A stretch of DNA of 64,000 nt from Paraglaciecola arctica BSs20135 (GTDB lineage Bacteria; Pseudomonadota; Gammaproteobacteria; Enterobacterales; Alteromonadaceae), in NCBI RefSeq assembly GCF_000314995.1, contig NZ_BAEO01000062.1:1-64000 (forward strand), given 5' to 3'. Positions 15,403-24,579 of the stretch are shown here, in pieces. The notes beneath the pieces are model-generated. The model worked only from the letters and a program-made list of their open reading frames with translations. It did no database searches and was not told where the DNA came from. Position numbers and translations under genes: made by a program. Every line of letters begins with the position of its first letter. Position 1 is the first letter of the stretch.

Positions 15403-18400
15403 TCAGTTGTTTGCTAATTGGTTTTTAATTTTTGCTACTAGTTCGAGCATCGCTTGATTAAAGCGCGTTAATTGTTCTGCGAATTCTTGATTGTTTTGTT
15501 GGGTTTTATTATAGATAGTTGATTCTATTGATCTTGTCAGTTTTGCTAAGTTATCTGCTCCAATATAAGTCAGAGTCGGGAGTAGGTCGTGGGTAATTTT
15601 ATAAATGTCTTGATAAGCGCCATTTTCGATTAGTGTGTTCAAGGTTTTTAACGTGGGCTCCTTTTCGACGAAGTCTTTTAACATACTGACAAAGGTTTCT
15701 TCGTCTACAAATAGTTTTTGCATGGCCTTGGCTTGATCCATTATCAACAGTGTTTCTATGGGGTTTATCGCTGATTTGTCCACTGCGCTTAACTTAGATT
15801 GTTGTGAGTTTTGAGTTATTACCTGCGGACTAGCGAGTAAAATCTCTGCTAGAACCTGATAAAAATATTCAGGTTCAATAGGCTTGGTGATATGTGCTGT
15901 CATACCTGCTGCAGAGCTCTTTTGTAAATCCTGATTCATGGCGTTGGCCGTCATGGCGATGATTGGTAAGTTGCATTTTAATTCATTACGCAGTGTTAAT
16001 GTCGCTGTTAGCCCATCCATCTCAGGCATCTGTACGTCCATTAAAATACAATCAAAATTGCCTTGATGTTTATATGCCTCTATCACCTCTAAACCATTTT
16101 CAACTAAAATGACCTCTGCTTTAGTATATTTTAAGAAACCTAATGCCACTTTTTGATTCAGCTTGTTATCTTCTGCCAACAAAATACGTTTAGTGCTTAA
16201 ATCAGGAACATTTTTCATTTCTTTAAAACTAGGAGATGAGTCGGTTTTCAGATTAAAAGCGACTTCTTGTAATCTATTGATTAACTCGCTGGCACTAAAG
16301 GGTTTTTCGATAAAATCTTTGATGCCTAATTGTTTGGCTTGTTGTTGCATGTGGGAAAAATCAAAAGCAGACAACATAATGATTTTGGGTTTGTTGAGGC
16401 TAAATTCTTGATTGATAATGGCGGCTACTTGCAGGCCGTCGATATCCGGCATCTTCCAATCTAATATCAATACATCATAAGGCTGGAGTTTAGCCGTAGC
16501 TAAACGCAATTTGTTTAAGGTTTCTTGCCCACCGTCTGCTAAATCTGACTTAATGTTTGCTTGTAGTAGAATTTCGGCTATGACTTGGCGTGACAAATTA
16601 ATATCGTCTGCGACTAATACTTTAAGGTTAGATAGTTGTTTCGAAGGGGAGCTGATGTGTTGATTTTTTTCCTCTTTAAGTGGCAAGGTAAAATAAAAAG
16701 TGGTGCCAGAACCAAGCTGACTTTCCACCCAGATTTTACCCCCCATTAACTCAACAAGTTGTTTGCAAATAGCTAGGCCTAATCCGGTGCCGCCGTATCT
16801 GCGAGAAATAGACTCATCTCCTTGAGCGAAAGACTCAAACAATCCATCCATTTGATTTTGAGTTAGTCCAATGCCGGTATCTTTGACCGCAAACTCAAGT
16901 AAAACCCCTTGCTCAGTAGCTTTGTTTTTAACTGTGACATAAACCAAACCATCATCAGTAAATTTCACTGCATTACTGAGTAAATTAACTAACACTTGTT
17001 GTATGCGTAACCCGTCGCCTTGCAAATATAAAGGCACATCACGGGCAATATGCTGAATAAGTTCAATGTTTTTTTGATGTGCACTTATCAATTGTAAGCG
17101 AATGGCCTGACTGACAGTTTTATCCAGCTGGAAACTAGTGGTTGTAATATCCAACTTACCCGCTTCAATTTTAGAAAAGTCCAAAATGTCGTTAATGACA
17201 CCCAACAAGGAACATGAGGCTTCATCAATTTGCCGCAAATTGGTCATGTCGTCAGGATTATCTGCGTTTCTTTGCATTAATTTGGTCAAACCAGAAATAG
17301 CATTGATAGGGGTACGAATTTCGTGGCTCATTCGGGCTAGAAAGTCCGACTTAGCTTGAGTGGCTTGTTTGAGTTCTTGAGAATAGCGATTAAGTTGTGC
17401 ACGTTGCTTGCGAGTACGAATTAACAAAGCAACGACTAACAGCAGGGCAGCAAATACAGTCAGGGTAAAATACAGCTGATATCGATTATTCTGATCTTGG
17501 ATCAGGCTTTTTTGTAGCTGTAATTCGTTTTCTTTATGTAATAGTTTAATTTCTTTTTCTTTTTCAAACACATTAAGGCGAACATTATTTATGGCCAACA
17601 TTTGTGCTTGTTTCTGGTTAAAACTTTGTTTGTATAATGTGTTGTATTGTTTTAAAAAATTAAGTTGTGAGTTGGTATCACCCGTTAAATCGGTTAATTC
17701 AATCAGTTTTTCTAAAATCTGTAAAAATTGATTTTTGTCGTTTCTAAGCACTTCATTTTCAAAACTTTTTTTCAATTCATCGATAGCATTATTGGTATTG
17801 CCTTGTTGCTGATAAATGTCAGCTATGAGTAATAGTCGTGGTACTTCATTATATAAATAATCCACTTTTCTATCGGCTTCAATGGATTGACTGATCCTTT
17901 TTAGCCCTTCTTCAAAATTGCCTTGTTCAACATTTATCTGCGCGATTAGAAGATAAACCACCCCAATAAAAGGGTAATCAACTTGCTGTAATATTTTTTC
18001 TGCGATCGTAGCGTTGACTGTTGCATCCTGCAGTTGCTCTAACTGGGATTGGGCGAATGCAATGCGAAAATATGCTAGTCCTTCATAGGCTTTATTATTA
18101 TGTTGTTGCGCCGCAGCAAGTAGTCTGTATGAATTTTGCAAAGTGCCCTGATAATTCTCAAGGGAATTGTATACGTTGGATATTGAACTATATACACCCA
18201 GCACTTTGTCACTTTGCAGCTCACTATATAGTGAAAACGCCTTATTTAATGCTTCTAACGCCGCTCCATATTCTCCTATTGTATCTAATACCGCGCCCTC
18301 GATTCGAAAAGACTCGGCTAATTGTAGGTTATTATCAGAAGTTTCAGCTTTGGATCGCGCCAGTAACAATCTTTGGTAGGCGACCTCTATGTTTTGTTTT

Positions 18401-18660
18401 AATAAACTTGCATATGCCCACACGTTTAAAAACGCACTTTCATGGTAATCATCTGGATTTTTTATAAAATAGTTACGCAAATATTCAATTCTGACAGGCA
18501 CAGATGATTCATTAGCTTGAATTTGTGTCCTTAAAGACTCAATTTGATCGCTAATACTTTGATTAGTTTCGGCATGAAGGTAAGTTGCTATTAAACAACA
18601 GGTTAAAAGGCTGCAGAAAAAAGCAGCCTTCAAACCCCTTGTGAATGTCATTAAGATCAC
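15403..18660 (-). CDS. TPR hybrid histidine kinase with two receivers and HPt domain
   Basis: A 1085-residue phosphorelay sensor of the inner membrane. In order: signal/TM segment (8-28); tetratricopeptide-like helical repeats (about 45-345), predicted periplasmic; coiled coil (355-395); TM (396-414); HisKA with MSHEIRTP (His446); HATPase with DTGIGL and GGTGLGLAICK (about 555-670); receiver 1 with phospho-Asp in VLILDWKMPD (about 690-810); receiver 2 with CILMDVQMPEMDG (about 830-945); and HPt around ITHDLLPTLTYIGA (His1024). The full relay is thus on one chain, as in ArcB/BarA. The coding start (GTG 18660, or ATG 18651) lies only three bases past the stop of the borosin precursor gene, indicating co-transcription and probable translational coupling. 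No response regulator with an output domain is adjacent, so the final partner is unknown. A periplasmic peptide is an attractive but unproven ligand. Confidence 0.92.
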   Translation of the reverse strand: MILMTFTRGLKAAFFCSLLTCCLIATYLHAETNQSISDQIESLRTQIQANESSVPVRIEYLRNYFIKNPDDYHESAFLNVWAYASLLKQNIEVAYQRLLLARSKAETSDNNLQLAESFRIEGAVLDTIGEYGAALEALNKAFSLYSELQSDKVLGVYSSISNVYNSLENYQGTLQNSYRLLAAAQQHNNKAYEGLAYFRIAFAQSQLEQLQDATVNATIAEKILQQVDYPFIGVVYLLIAQINVEQGNFEEGLKRISQSIEADRKVDYLYNEVPRLLLIADIYQQQGNTNNAIDELKKSFENEVLRNDKNQFLQILEKLIELTDLTGDTNSQLNFLKQYNTLYKQSFNQKQAQMLAINNVRLNVFEKEKEIKLLHKENELQLQKSLIQDQNNRYQLYFTLTVFAALLLVVALLIRTRKQRAQLNRYSQELKQATQAKSDFLARMSHEIRTPINAISGLTKLMQRNADNPDDMTNLRQIDEASCSLLGVINDILDFSKIEAGKLDITTTSFQLDKTVSQAIRLQLISAHQKNIELIQHIARDVPLYLQGDGLRIQQVLVNLLSNAVKFTDDGLVYVTVKNKATEQGVLLEFAVKDTGIGLTQNQMDGLFESFAQGDESISRRYGGTGLGLAICKQLVELMGGKIWVESQLGSGTTFYFTLPLKEEKNQHISSPSKQLSNLKVLVADDINLSRQVIAEILLQANIKSDLADGGQETLNKLRLATAKLQPYDVLILDWKMPDIDGLQVAAIINQEFSLNKPKIIMLSAFDFSHMQQQAKQLGIKDFIEKPFSASELINRLQEVAFNLKTDSSPSFKEMKNVPDLSTKRILLAEDNKLNQKVALGFLKYTKAEVILVENGLEVIEAYKHQGNFDCILMDVQMPEMDGLTATLTLRNELKCNLPIIAMTANAMNQDLQKSSAAGMTAHITKPIEPEYFYQVLAEILLASPQVITQNSQQSKLSAVDKSAINPIETLLIMDQAKAMQKLFVDEETFVSMLKDFVEKEPTLKTLNTLIENGAYQDIYKITHDLLPTLTYIGADNLAKLTRSIESTIYNKTQQNNQEFAEQLTRFNQAMLELVAKIKNQLANN

Positions 18661-18663
18661 GGC

Positions 18664-18870
18664 TTAATATGAATGGACTTTTATGTCTTTATTTAAATTT
18701 TCAAATTTGCTCTTCACAGTATCCCAATCTTTATTCTTGATAATCTTTACATCCGCATCTGCTAGGCCGTAGCTGGTGGCTGTTGCAACTGGGTCTTTTA
18801 AGTAAGCCTCCTTAAGTTCAGCATTACTATCTAGTTCTTCTAAAAAATCTACGAGAGACTTTGTCATCAT
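18664..18870 (-). CDS. Split-borosin precursor peptide (SonA-like)
   Basis: A 68-residue peptide encoded directly downstream of a borosin-type methyltransferase. Residues 4-50 are helical (LVDFLEELDSNAELKEAYL, DPVATATSYGLADADVKII). The pattern F..L..d..L...Y..DP.A....GL...D is shared by LigA-fold and Nif11-like leaders and by the borosin-binding domain of split borosin precursors. The short C-terminal part, about residues 58-68 (NLNKDIKVHSY), is the probable core. Alternating Ile63 and Val65 there would be candidate N-methylation sites, by analogy with SonA of Shewanella oneidensis (from memory). AGGA lies five bases before the first of two ATGs. No protease, exporter or maturation gene is adjacent, as in other split borosin loci. 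The function of the methylated product is unknown. Confidence 0.8.
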   Translation of the reverse strand: MMTKSLVDFLEELDSNAELKEAYLKDPVATATSYGLADADVKIIKNKDWDTVKSKFENLNKDIKVHSY

Positions 18871-18911
18871 GTTTTCCTTTTAGGTTGAGTAAAGTAATTA
18901 CAGTTGTAAAG

Positions 18912-19730
18912 TTATTGGTTTCGATAACCCATAACTTGTTCTTGGGTCAAGCCAAGTTTTGTTAAACGCCCCTGATGATAATCAGGTAAGCCCAGCGAAG
19001 GCACAACTAGGGTTGAAATCAGTGTGGGCTGACAGTTTGTTAATTCATATAATGGGAAACGTTCAATTCTAGGGCCATACAATGGCAGTGTGGCTGCTTC
19101 ATAGAGAATGATTTCGTGCTCTGCAGGATACATTTTCATTAAAATTTCTTGATAAAGCTCTAATCCTGCTTTGCAGTGATCTGCATCCAACACCCCTAGG
19201 GAAGCTTCTCCAGCCAAGCCTATTTGCCAGATAATTTGGGTCATATGGGGGTCGAGCTTATAATCGCGAAACAAAAATTGGGTGGCTTCATAAGACTGAC
19301 AGCCATAATGAGCCGGATCGATACCTAAATCAGCGATAAGACAATCTTCGGCAGAAATACCGGGCAACATTTCAGCCCGCAATCCTAGTTCTTTTACTTT
19401 TTTAATTGCCCCATGGGAAGGATTAACAAATACACCAGGGTGGCCATAAAAAGCCGCACAGACTTTTTGCCCTGCTTTTACCGCGTCTACTATACGATCT
19501 GTCATCTGTTGGTAAGTAATAGCGCGAGATTTGCCTGCTTGGTACAGGTCATCTAATTGCACAGTATTGGGGTTAAGTTTTTTAACCACATTCTCGCCAA
19601 TTTTGTTGCTAATACCCATAAACACTATATCTGCGTTTTCAATATAACTCTGGGCCAATAGCGTCATTTGGCCGGCAACACTGATACCTGTGCCCACTAC
19701 TACCAGAGAGCCTAGTTGTTTTGTTGACAT
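18912..19730 (-). CDS. Borosin alpha-N-methyltransferase (SonM-like, tetrapyrrole-methylase fold)
   Basis: A 272-residue SAM-dependent enzyme of the tetrapyrrole methylase superfamily, of the branch that methylates backbone amides of a peptide. SAM-site blocks: VVVGTGIS (10-17), FYGHPGVFVNPSH (94-106) and MLPGISAEDCLIADLGIDP (121-139). YGHPGVFV, SAEDCL and the following GCQSYEAT are characteristic of OphMA/SonM-type enzymes rather than of cobalamin or siroheme methylases. Tyr63, Arg69, Tyr73 and Tyr95 align, with a constant offset of three as I recall, with active-site Tyr66, Arg72, Tyr76 and Tyr98 of OphMA. The enzyme ends after the catalytic domain, so the substrate is a separate peptide: the next gene, 41 bases away. 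I chose the ATG at 19730 (AAGGA five bases upstream) over an in-frame start 12 codons earlier. Confidence 0.9.
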   Translation of the reverse strand: MSTKQLGSLVVVGTGISVAGQMTLLAQSYIENADIVFMGISNKIGENVVKKLNPNTVQLDDLYQAGKSRAITYQQMTDRIVDAVKAGQKVCAAFYGHPGVFVNPSHGAIKKVKELGLRAEMLPGISAEDCLIADLGIDPAHYGCQSYEATQFLFRDYKLDPHMTQIIWQIGLAGEASLGVLDADHCKAGLELYQEILMKMYPAEHEIILYEAATLPLYGPRIERFPLYELTNCQPTLISTLVVPSLGLPDYHQGRLTKLGLTQEQVMGYRNQ

Positions 19731-19768
19731 ACAGTCCTTGTCCCTTTTTTTTATTATCGCTAACAATA

Positions 19769-19819
19769 CCAGTACTGACTTGTCAAAAACAGTGTGTTTT
19801 TTTACCCAGTACTGATTTA
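19769..19819 (-). promoter_or_regulatory. Two CAGTACTG palindromes upstream of the borosin operon
   Basis: CCAGTACTGACTT (19769) and CCAGTACTGATTT (19806) are direct copies 37 bases apart, each holding the perfect palindrome CAGTACTG. On the minus strand a TTGACA (-35-like, 19786-19781) lies between them and the downstream palindrome falls in the would-be promoter spacer. The matching -10 is poor (TTAGCG or GATAAT at a non-ideal distance). Spacing near 3.5 helical turns suits a repressor or activator bound at two sites. The regulator is unknown. Confidence 0.45.
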
Positions 19820-19956
19820 TTAAAAAATAATGATTTTTTTACAATATGTGAATGACAACAAATACATGGTTTTAGTCAGGTATTTATTATCATCAATTGC
19901 AGGTGATCGTAAATATGAAGGCTAGGCTCGCAATGTGTTGAATGAAATATAACGAT

Positions 19957-22038
19957 TTATTTGAAATGGTTGACTGAAAAATCAAGCAGCTGTTGGGCGG
20001 GTATAGGTTTACTAAAATAATACCCTTGGACAAAGTTACAGCTTAGTTCTTCTAATAACTTCAGTTGCTCCTCAGTCTCAACACCTTCAGCAACAACTGT
20101 TAGTCCTAAACTATGTGACATGGTAATAATGGCTTTAACTAAATCACAATCTGCCTTGTTTAATGTTATGCCATGAATAAAGCTGCGATCTATTTTCAGT
20201 ACATCAAAAGGATATTGTCTTAAATAACTTATAGATGAATAGCCTGTACCAAAATCATCCATTGATAATTTTATGCCTAAATCATTAATTTCAGCTACGG
20301 CTTCATGGATATAAGATTGAGCGCTCATTAATACCCCCTCAGTAATTTCAAGTTCTAAACTTTCAGGGTTAACATTTTCCTCAGTAAGGGTATTTTTGAG
20401 GAAACTGAGTAACTCATTATCTCTGAATTGACGAGGAGATAAATTGACAGAGATTGTGTATTTTTGATGTTGAATATTTTGCCATTGATTTAAAAAACAT
20501 AGTGCTTGTTTAATAACATATTTGCCAATAGGCACAATGAGTCCAGTGTGTTCAGCAATTGGAATAAACTCATCTGGCGTTACATTGCCTAGCGCTAAAT
20601 TATGCCAGCGCAGCAAAGCTTCGGCACCAATAATTTCTTTGTTTTTTACATCCAATTGAGGTTGGTAATATATTTCAAATTCATTACGCTCTAACGCTCC
20701 GCGCATCTGCTCTTCAATTTCCATACGGCGTTGAATAATAATATTCATTTCATTAGTAAAAAATGAATAGGTATTGCGGCCTAGCGCTTTCGCTTGATAC
20801 ATTGCAGTATCGGCATTTCGTAATAAGTCAGATGAACTACTACCATTTTCCGGATACATAGCAACACCAATACTTGTTGTTAGTATTAATTCTCTGCCAT
20901 CAATTTTAAAAGGCTTTCTAAACGTTTCCAGTAAATTTTCAGTAATGGTTAAGGCATCATTATGCTCAGTGAGACCTCTTAGTAAGACAATAAACTCATC
21001 CCCACCTAAACGACCAACAGTATCTTCTTTTCGTAATACTTGCTGTAATCTATGGGCTGCTTTGATTAGAAGCTTATCGCCTATTTCATGTCCTAATGTG
21101 TCATTTACTTTTTTAAAGTCGTCTATATCAAGAAAAAGTACCGCAGCTTTTTCAATATTTCTTTCCGCTTCAATTAGCATTTGTGATAAACGGTCAAGAG
21201 CTAAAAAACGATTGGGTAATGAAGTTAGATTGTCAAAGTAAGCTTGATGGCGAATGAGTTCGGCAGACTTGTACTGTTCGGTAATATCACGAATAATTGC
21301 CACAACTTGTTTATATTTTGAGAAATGGTTAATTCTTGCCTCAAAATATACCAGCCCATGGGGCATTGTGAGTTCATATTCAAAACTTATAGTCCCTTTT
21401 TCCTGTAATAATTTAGCAATATGAGTATTAAACTTGTTAGTTACTTTCGCAGGTAATATATCGGCTATATTTTTACCTACCAGTTGATTGGGTGGGACAT
21501 AAAGATTTTTTGTATTGCTCGCATGATAATCGAGGATTGTTCCATCATCAGTCATCAAAAAAAATAAATCGGGGATGGCCTCAAATATAGTTTCAAGCAT
21601 ATTCTCTTTAAATACAGCTTGTTCTTGAGCTTGTCTAACGTCGGTTAAATCTACATCAATACAATACATTTGTTTGGTATTATATTGATTTGTAAACATT
21701 ACATGGCTAGAAAAAACTGATACATCATGACCGTTTTTATTGCGTAAGGTGATCTCAGTTGCAGGAATTTCTACCTCATTTTCTATCCAGTCACTGTGCG
21801 CTGCAATAACAACGTCGCGGATAGGTTCAGGAATAATCAGATCTTCTAGTTTTTGTCCTATAGCCTCTTTTTTACTATAACCATAAAGTAATTCGCTACC
21901 TTCATTCCAATAGATAACGCGTCTTTGTTCATCGTATCCCTGCACAGAAATAGCATTCACTGCATCAAATAATTGGTGTAGTGGATCATTGATAACATAT
22001 TGATGGATTAACATATTTTCAACTTTGCTTGATTTCAT
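19957..22038 (-). CDS. PAS-PAS-GGDEF-EAL cyclic di-GMP protein
   Basis: A 693-residue cytoplasmic signalling protein for c-di-GMP turnover. Domains: PAS 1 (about 20-135; YWNEGSELLYGYSKKEAIGQ), PAS 2 (about 145-262), GGDEF (270-430; intact GGDEF at 345-349) and EAL (440-690; EALLRWHN with Glu473, DDFGTGYSS and KIDRSFIHG). Both catalytic signatures look intact, so it could make and/or break c-di-GMP; in this architecture the phosphodiesterase often dominates. No TM segment is seen. PAS domains may sense redox state or a small ligand; no cofactor residue is evident. It is transcribed in the same direction as the borosin operon but 226 bases upstream of it, with the CAGTACTG region between, so it is probably a separate unit. 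Confidence 0.93.
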   Translation of the reverse strand: MKSSKVENMLIHQYVINDPLHQLFDAVNAISVQGYDEQRRVIYWNEGSELLYGYSKKEAIGQKLEDLIIPEPIRDVVIAAHSDWIENEVEIPATEITLRNKNGHDVSVFSSHVMFTNQYNTKQMYCIDVDLTDVRQAQEQAVFKENMLETIFEAIPDLFFLMTDDGTILDYHASNTKNLYVPPNQLVGKNIADILPAKVTNKFNTHIAKLLQEKGTISFEYELTMPHGLVYFEARINHFSKYKQVVAIIRDITEQYKSAELIRHQAYFDNLTSLPNRFLALDRLSQMLIEAERNIEKAAVLFLDIDDFKKVNDTLGHEIGDKLLIKAAHRLQQVLRKEDTVGRLGGDEFIVLLRGLTEHNDALTITENLLETFRKPFKIDGRELILTTSIGVAMYPENGSSSSDLLRNADTAMYQAKALGRNTYSFFTNEMNIIIQRRMEIEEQMRGALERNEFEIYYQPQLDVKNKEIIGAEALLRWHNLALGNVTPDEFIPIAEHTGLIVPIGKYVIKQALCFLNQWQNIQHQKYTISVNLSPRQFRDNELLSFLKNTLTEENVNPESLELEITEGVLMSAQSYIHEAVAEINDLGIKLSMDDFGTGYSSISYLRQYPFDVLKIDRSFIHGITLNKADCDLVKAIITMSHSLGLTVVAEGVETEEQLKLLEELSCNFVQGYYFSKPIPAQQLLDFSVNHFK

Positions 22039-22224
22039 AAGCGAGATCCAAATATTTCATGTCTGTTGGTAGTAAATAATAGGCCTAAATAATTTAATTG
22101 GCAGTTTTAAACAGAATTCAACTAAGTGTTTAATAAATCTTTTGGGAAACCTAGGGATTGAATTTGATTAAATATTTTTCTGGTTAACTGTTTCAAAACC
22201 TTTAACTGTTGTTATACATCTATA

Positions 22225-24018
22225 TTATTCTGCGGATTTCGAGTCATAAGATCGAGATAATCCATTAGCAAACATATATTGTACGCCTTGTTGAAACCCT
22301 AGAGCCCAGACATCAAGATCATGACCACCATTCACAATATGTAGTTGCACTGGGCTAGTTAAGCACTGGTCAATCTCTTGTTTGACACATTGGCTGAGTT
22401 GCTGCTGCAAAATGACTGCCTGTACTTCCATATTGTAACTATGTGCATCTTTTGGCAGATCATGCTTTTCACTTATATGGTTCCAATCATCATCTCCGGT
22501 AATGATGTAGATAGGGACTCTATGTTTTTGTGCTAGATATGACTGAAGCGCAACTGGGTAGTTGAGTCTGTTCCATTTGGATAAGCTAAAAGGTTCGCCG
22601 AATGCTCCCCGCGTCACTGCCCCAGATGTGATGGGCGCATCCTTATGCTGAACTGCAGGACTTAATAATACGGCAGAGCTAAACAGTTGTGGATAAACAA
22701 GGGAATAGCGTAGTGCCCCATATCCTCCCATAGAAAAGCCAAGAATGCCTCTTCCTGATCTTTGACTAATAGTCTGATATTTTGCATCTACTTCAGGTAT
22801 CAATTTTTGAATGATTGATGACTCAATAGCGCCATATTTATCCGAGTCAATCCAGTAGCTATTACCGCTGATTGGTGCAATTGCAATAACGGCAGGGATT
22901 ACTTTTTGCTCAATCATAGAATCTAGAATGGGCCAAAATTCGTTCCAACTTGTATCATTTCCACCGCTACCATGTAGCAGGTATAAAACCGGATATTTGG
23001 TGTCGTTTTGAGCGTCGTAGCCATCTGGTAAATAAACCTTATAAAATAATGAAGCGTGATCAATTTGGGACTGTTTTAGTGAACCCTCGCCGCTTAACTG
23101 ATTGGTTAACACCAGCCCTTTGTTGGATGCTTGAGATATTGATGGATCATAAAGGGAATGAGATAAAGGTAGATTGTCGTTATCAAAAAAGTATTTCAAG
23201 CCTTCTTCGATACCATTTAACCAAGCATTTTTTGTTGCACTACCATGCAAAACTCTTAATTCGGCAGGGTTTGCAGGGACATCATGGAATTTTTTAAATT
23301 TTTTCTGAAACAAGTTGGCTTTATGCAGTTGTTGGTATAACTGCACTGCTTGTATATTGTTATCCACATTCTCGTTTTGCGGATGTCGCAATTTATGGTC
23401 TGGGTCTGAGCACCCTGGATCATCGCCAGCAATAATATAAAATGGTATTCGAGCTGATTGCTTCGCATATTGGACAATGGAACGAGAGACTAGGTTTTCA
23501 TCCCATTTAGCTTGAGCAAATAGCCCGGAAAAATTAAGTGTGATAATACCTTTAAAAAACTCGGGATGAGTAAGTCCATATACAGTGGCGGCTTGTGCTC
23601 CTATCAATAATCGTCCATCAGCATATGGGCGCGAGTTATAATGTTTGTCCACATAGTTAATTGCTTCCTGCATTACCTTGTGATGATATAAAACATTATT
23701 TTTTGGATCATTTACAACAGAATTATCTGCCTCCACCAACACTGTGATAACTGGTTCAATAAGCCCTTCAATGAACATATTATCTAAAGTTTTATAAATT
23801 TCATTGCCTTTATTGGCGCTTAATTTATCAGAACTCAAAATATAAATAACGGGATAACCGCGACTGCGATTTGCATCATACTCTTTTGGAAGATGAGGCT
23901 GATAATCAACCGTTAATTTACTGGTTACAATATGCTCATCAGTACTATTGAGGGCGTTTGCGGCTAAGCAAATGTTCATCAAAAAGACCAGTGTAAATCC
24001 GCAACTTGTTCTAGTCAT
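22225..24018 (-). CDS. Exported tandem esterase D-type hydrolase, first domain degenerate
   Basis: A 597-residue secreted protein with two alpha/beta-hydrolase domains of the putative esterase (esterase D/feruloyl esterase) family. Residues 1-22 form a signal peptide. Domain 1 (about 35-275) keeps the fold (YPVIYILSSD, HPEFFKGIITLNFSG) but has IGAQAATVYG where GxSxGG is expected, so its nucleophile Ser is replaced. Domain 2 (about 300-590) has YPVLYLLHGSGG and GFSMGGYG (Ser429), with a late His in VNGGHDLDVW. The dead first domain may bind substrate or stabilise the active one. Likely substrates are acetyl or feruloyl esters on glycans, by family. It is divergent from the TonB receptor gene at 24580, and the two may work together. 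Confidence 0.85.
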   Translation of the reverse strand: MTRTSCGFTLVFLMNICLAANALNSTDEHIVTSKLTVDYQPHLPKEYDANRSRGYPVIYILSSDKLSANKGNEIYKTLDNMFIEGLIEPVITVLVEADNSVVNDPKNNVLYHHKVMQEAINYVDKHYNSRPYADGRLLIGAQAATVYGLTHPEFFKGIITLNFSGLFAQAKWDENLVSRSIVQYAKQSARIPFYIIAGDDPGCSDPDHKLRHPQNENVDNNIQAVQLYQQLHKANLFQKKFKKFHDVPANPAELRVLHGSATKNAWLNGIEEGLKYFFDNDNLPLSHSLYDPSISQASNKGLVLTNQLSGEGSLKQSQIDHASLFYKVYLPDGYDAQNDTKYPVLYLLHGSGGNDTSWNEFWPILDSMIEQKVIPAVIAIAPISGNSYWIDSDKYGAIESSIIQKLIPEVDAKYQTISQRSGRGILGFSMGGYGALRYSLVYPQLFSSAVLLSPAVQHKDAPITSGAVTRGAFGEPFSLSKWNRLNYPVALQSYLAQKHRVPIYIITGDDDWNHISEKHDLPKDAHSYNMEVQAVILQQQLSQCVKQEIDQCLTSPVQLHIVNGGHDLDVWALGFQQGVQYMFANGLSRSYDSKSAE

Positions 24019-24579
24019 TAAGCCTCGTTGTTAATTGATTGTTGGTTTGTGCGGTATAGAATATAGCCAAAAGTTGCTGATGAGTTAATTCAATGATCCT
24101 TTATTCAAAACATACCGATACTATCGTTTTGCGCAATATCTAGCTGATTTTAATAAATACAGGTAGTTTTTGATAAATATTTCAGATATAAATTTAACAA
24201 GTTAGTACTTTGAAATAATGAAAATTTGACTGAGTAAAAATACAATCTCACGTTAATATAAACGAAGTGACAGCGGTCTCAAGTACACTTTAACCCGCAT
24301 TTATACGGTTTCCCCCCATTCAATTTGTCCTCCATATGGCTAGGTTTGTTGGTCTCTGCTGCAAGTCGTTTTTTGTATAAGATTTGAGAAGTAACTTTAT
24401 ATATATTCTGAAGATACTATTGAGGGATTTTGTTCGCCATTTGGTTACCGTATATTTTTAATGAGAAACATATTTTTTACATAAACTTTACAGCTTGGCG
24501 GTTGTTTTCATCGATTGTTTCAGGCTCGTTAAACTGACTTTTGTTAAGTCGAGAACACTTATTTTACAGAGGCGAAAAA
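24019..24579. other. Divergent intergenic region, esterase and TonB receptor
   Basis: 561 bases that must hold promoters for both flanking genes. It is AT-rich. I see no riboswitch-like fold, no clear Fur box and no convincing operator palindrome. AGAGG at 24568 is the Shine-Dalgarno of the TonB receptor. Confidence 0.4.

Noticed and set aside
18664-18870. Nif11-type lanthipeptide or nitrile-hydratase leader precursor
   Set aside because: The leader pattern is similar, but no LanM, cyclodehydratase or radical SAM gene is present; the adjacent enzyme is a borosin-type methyltransferase.
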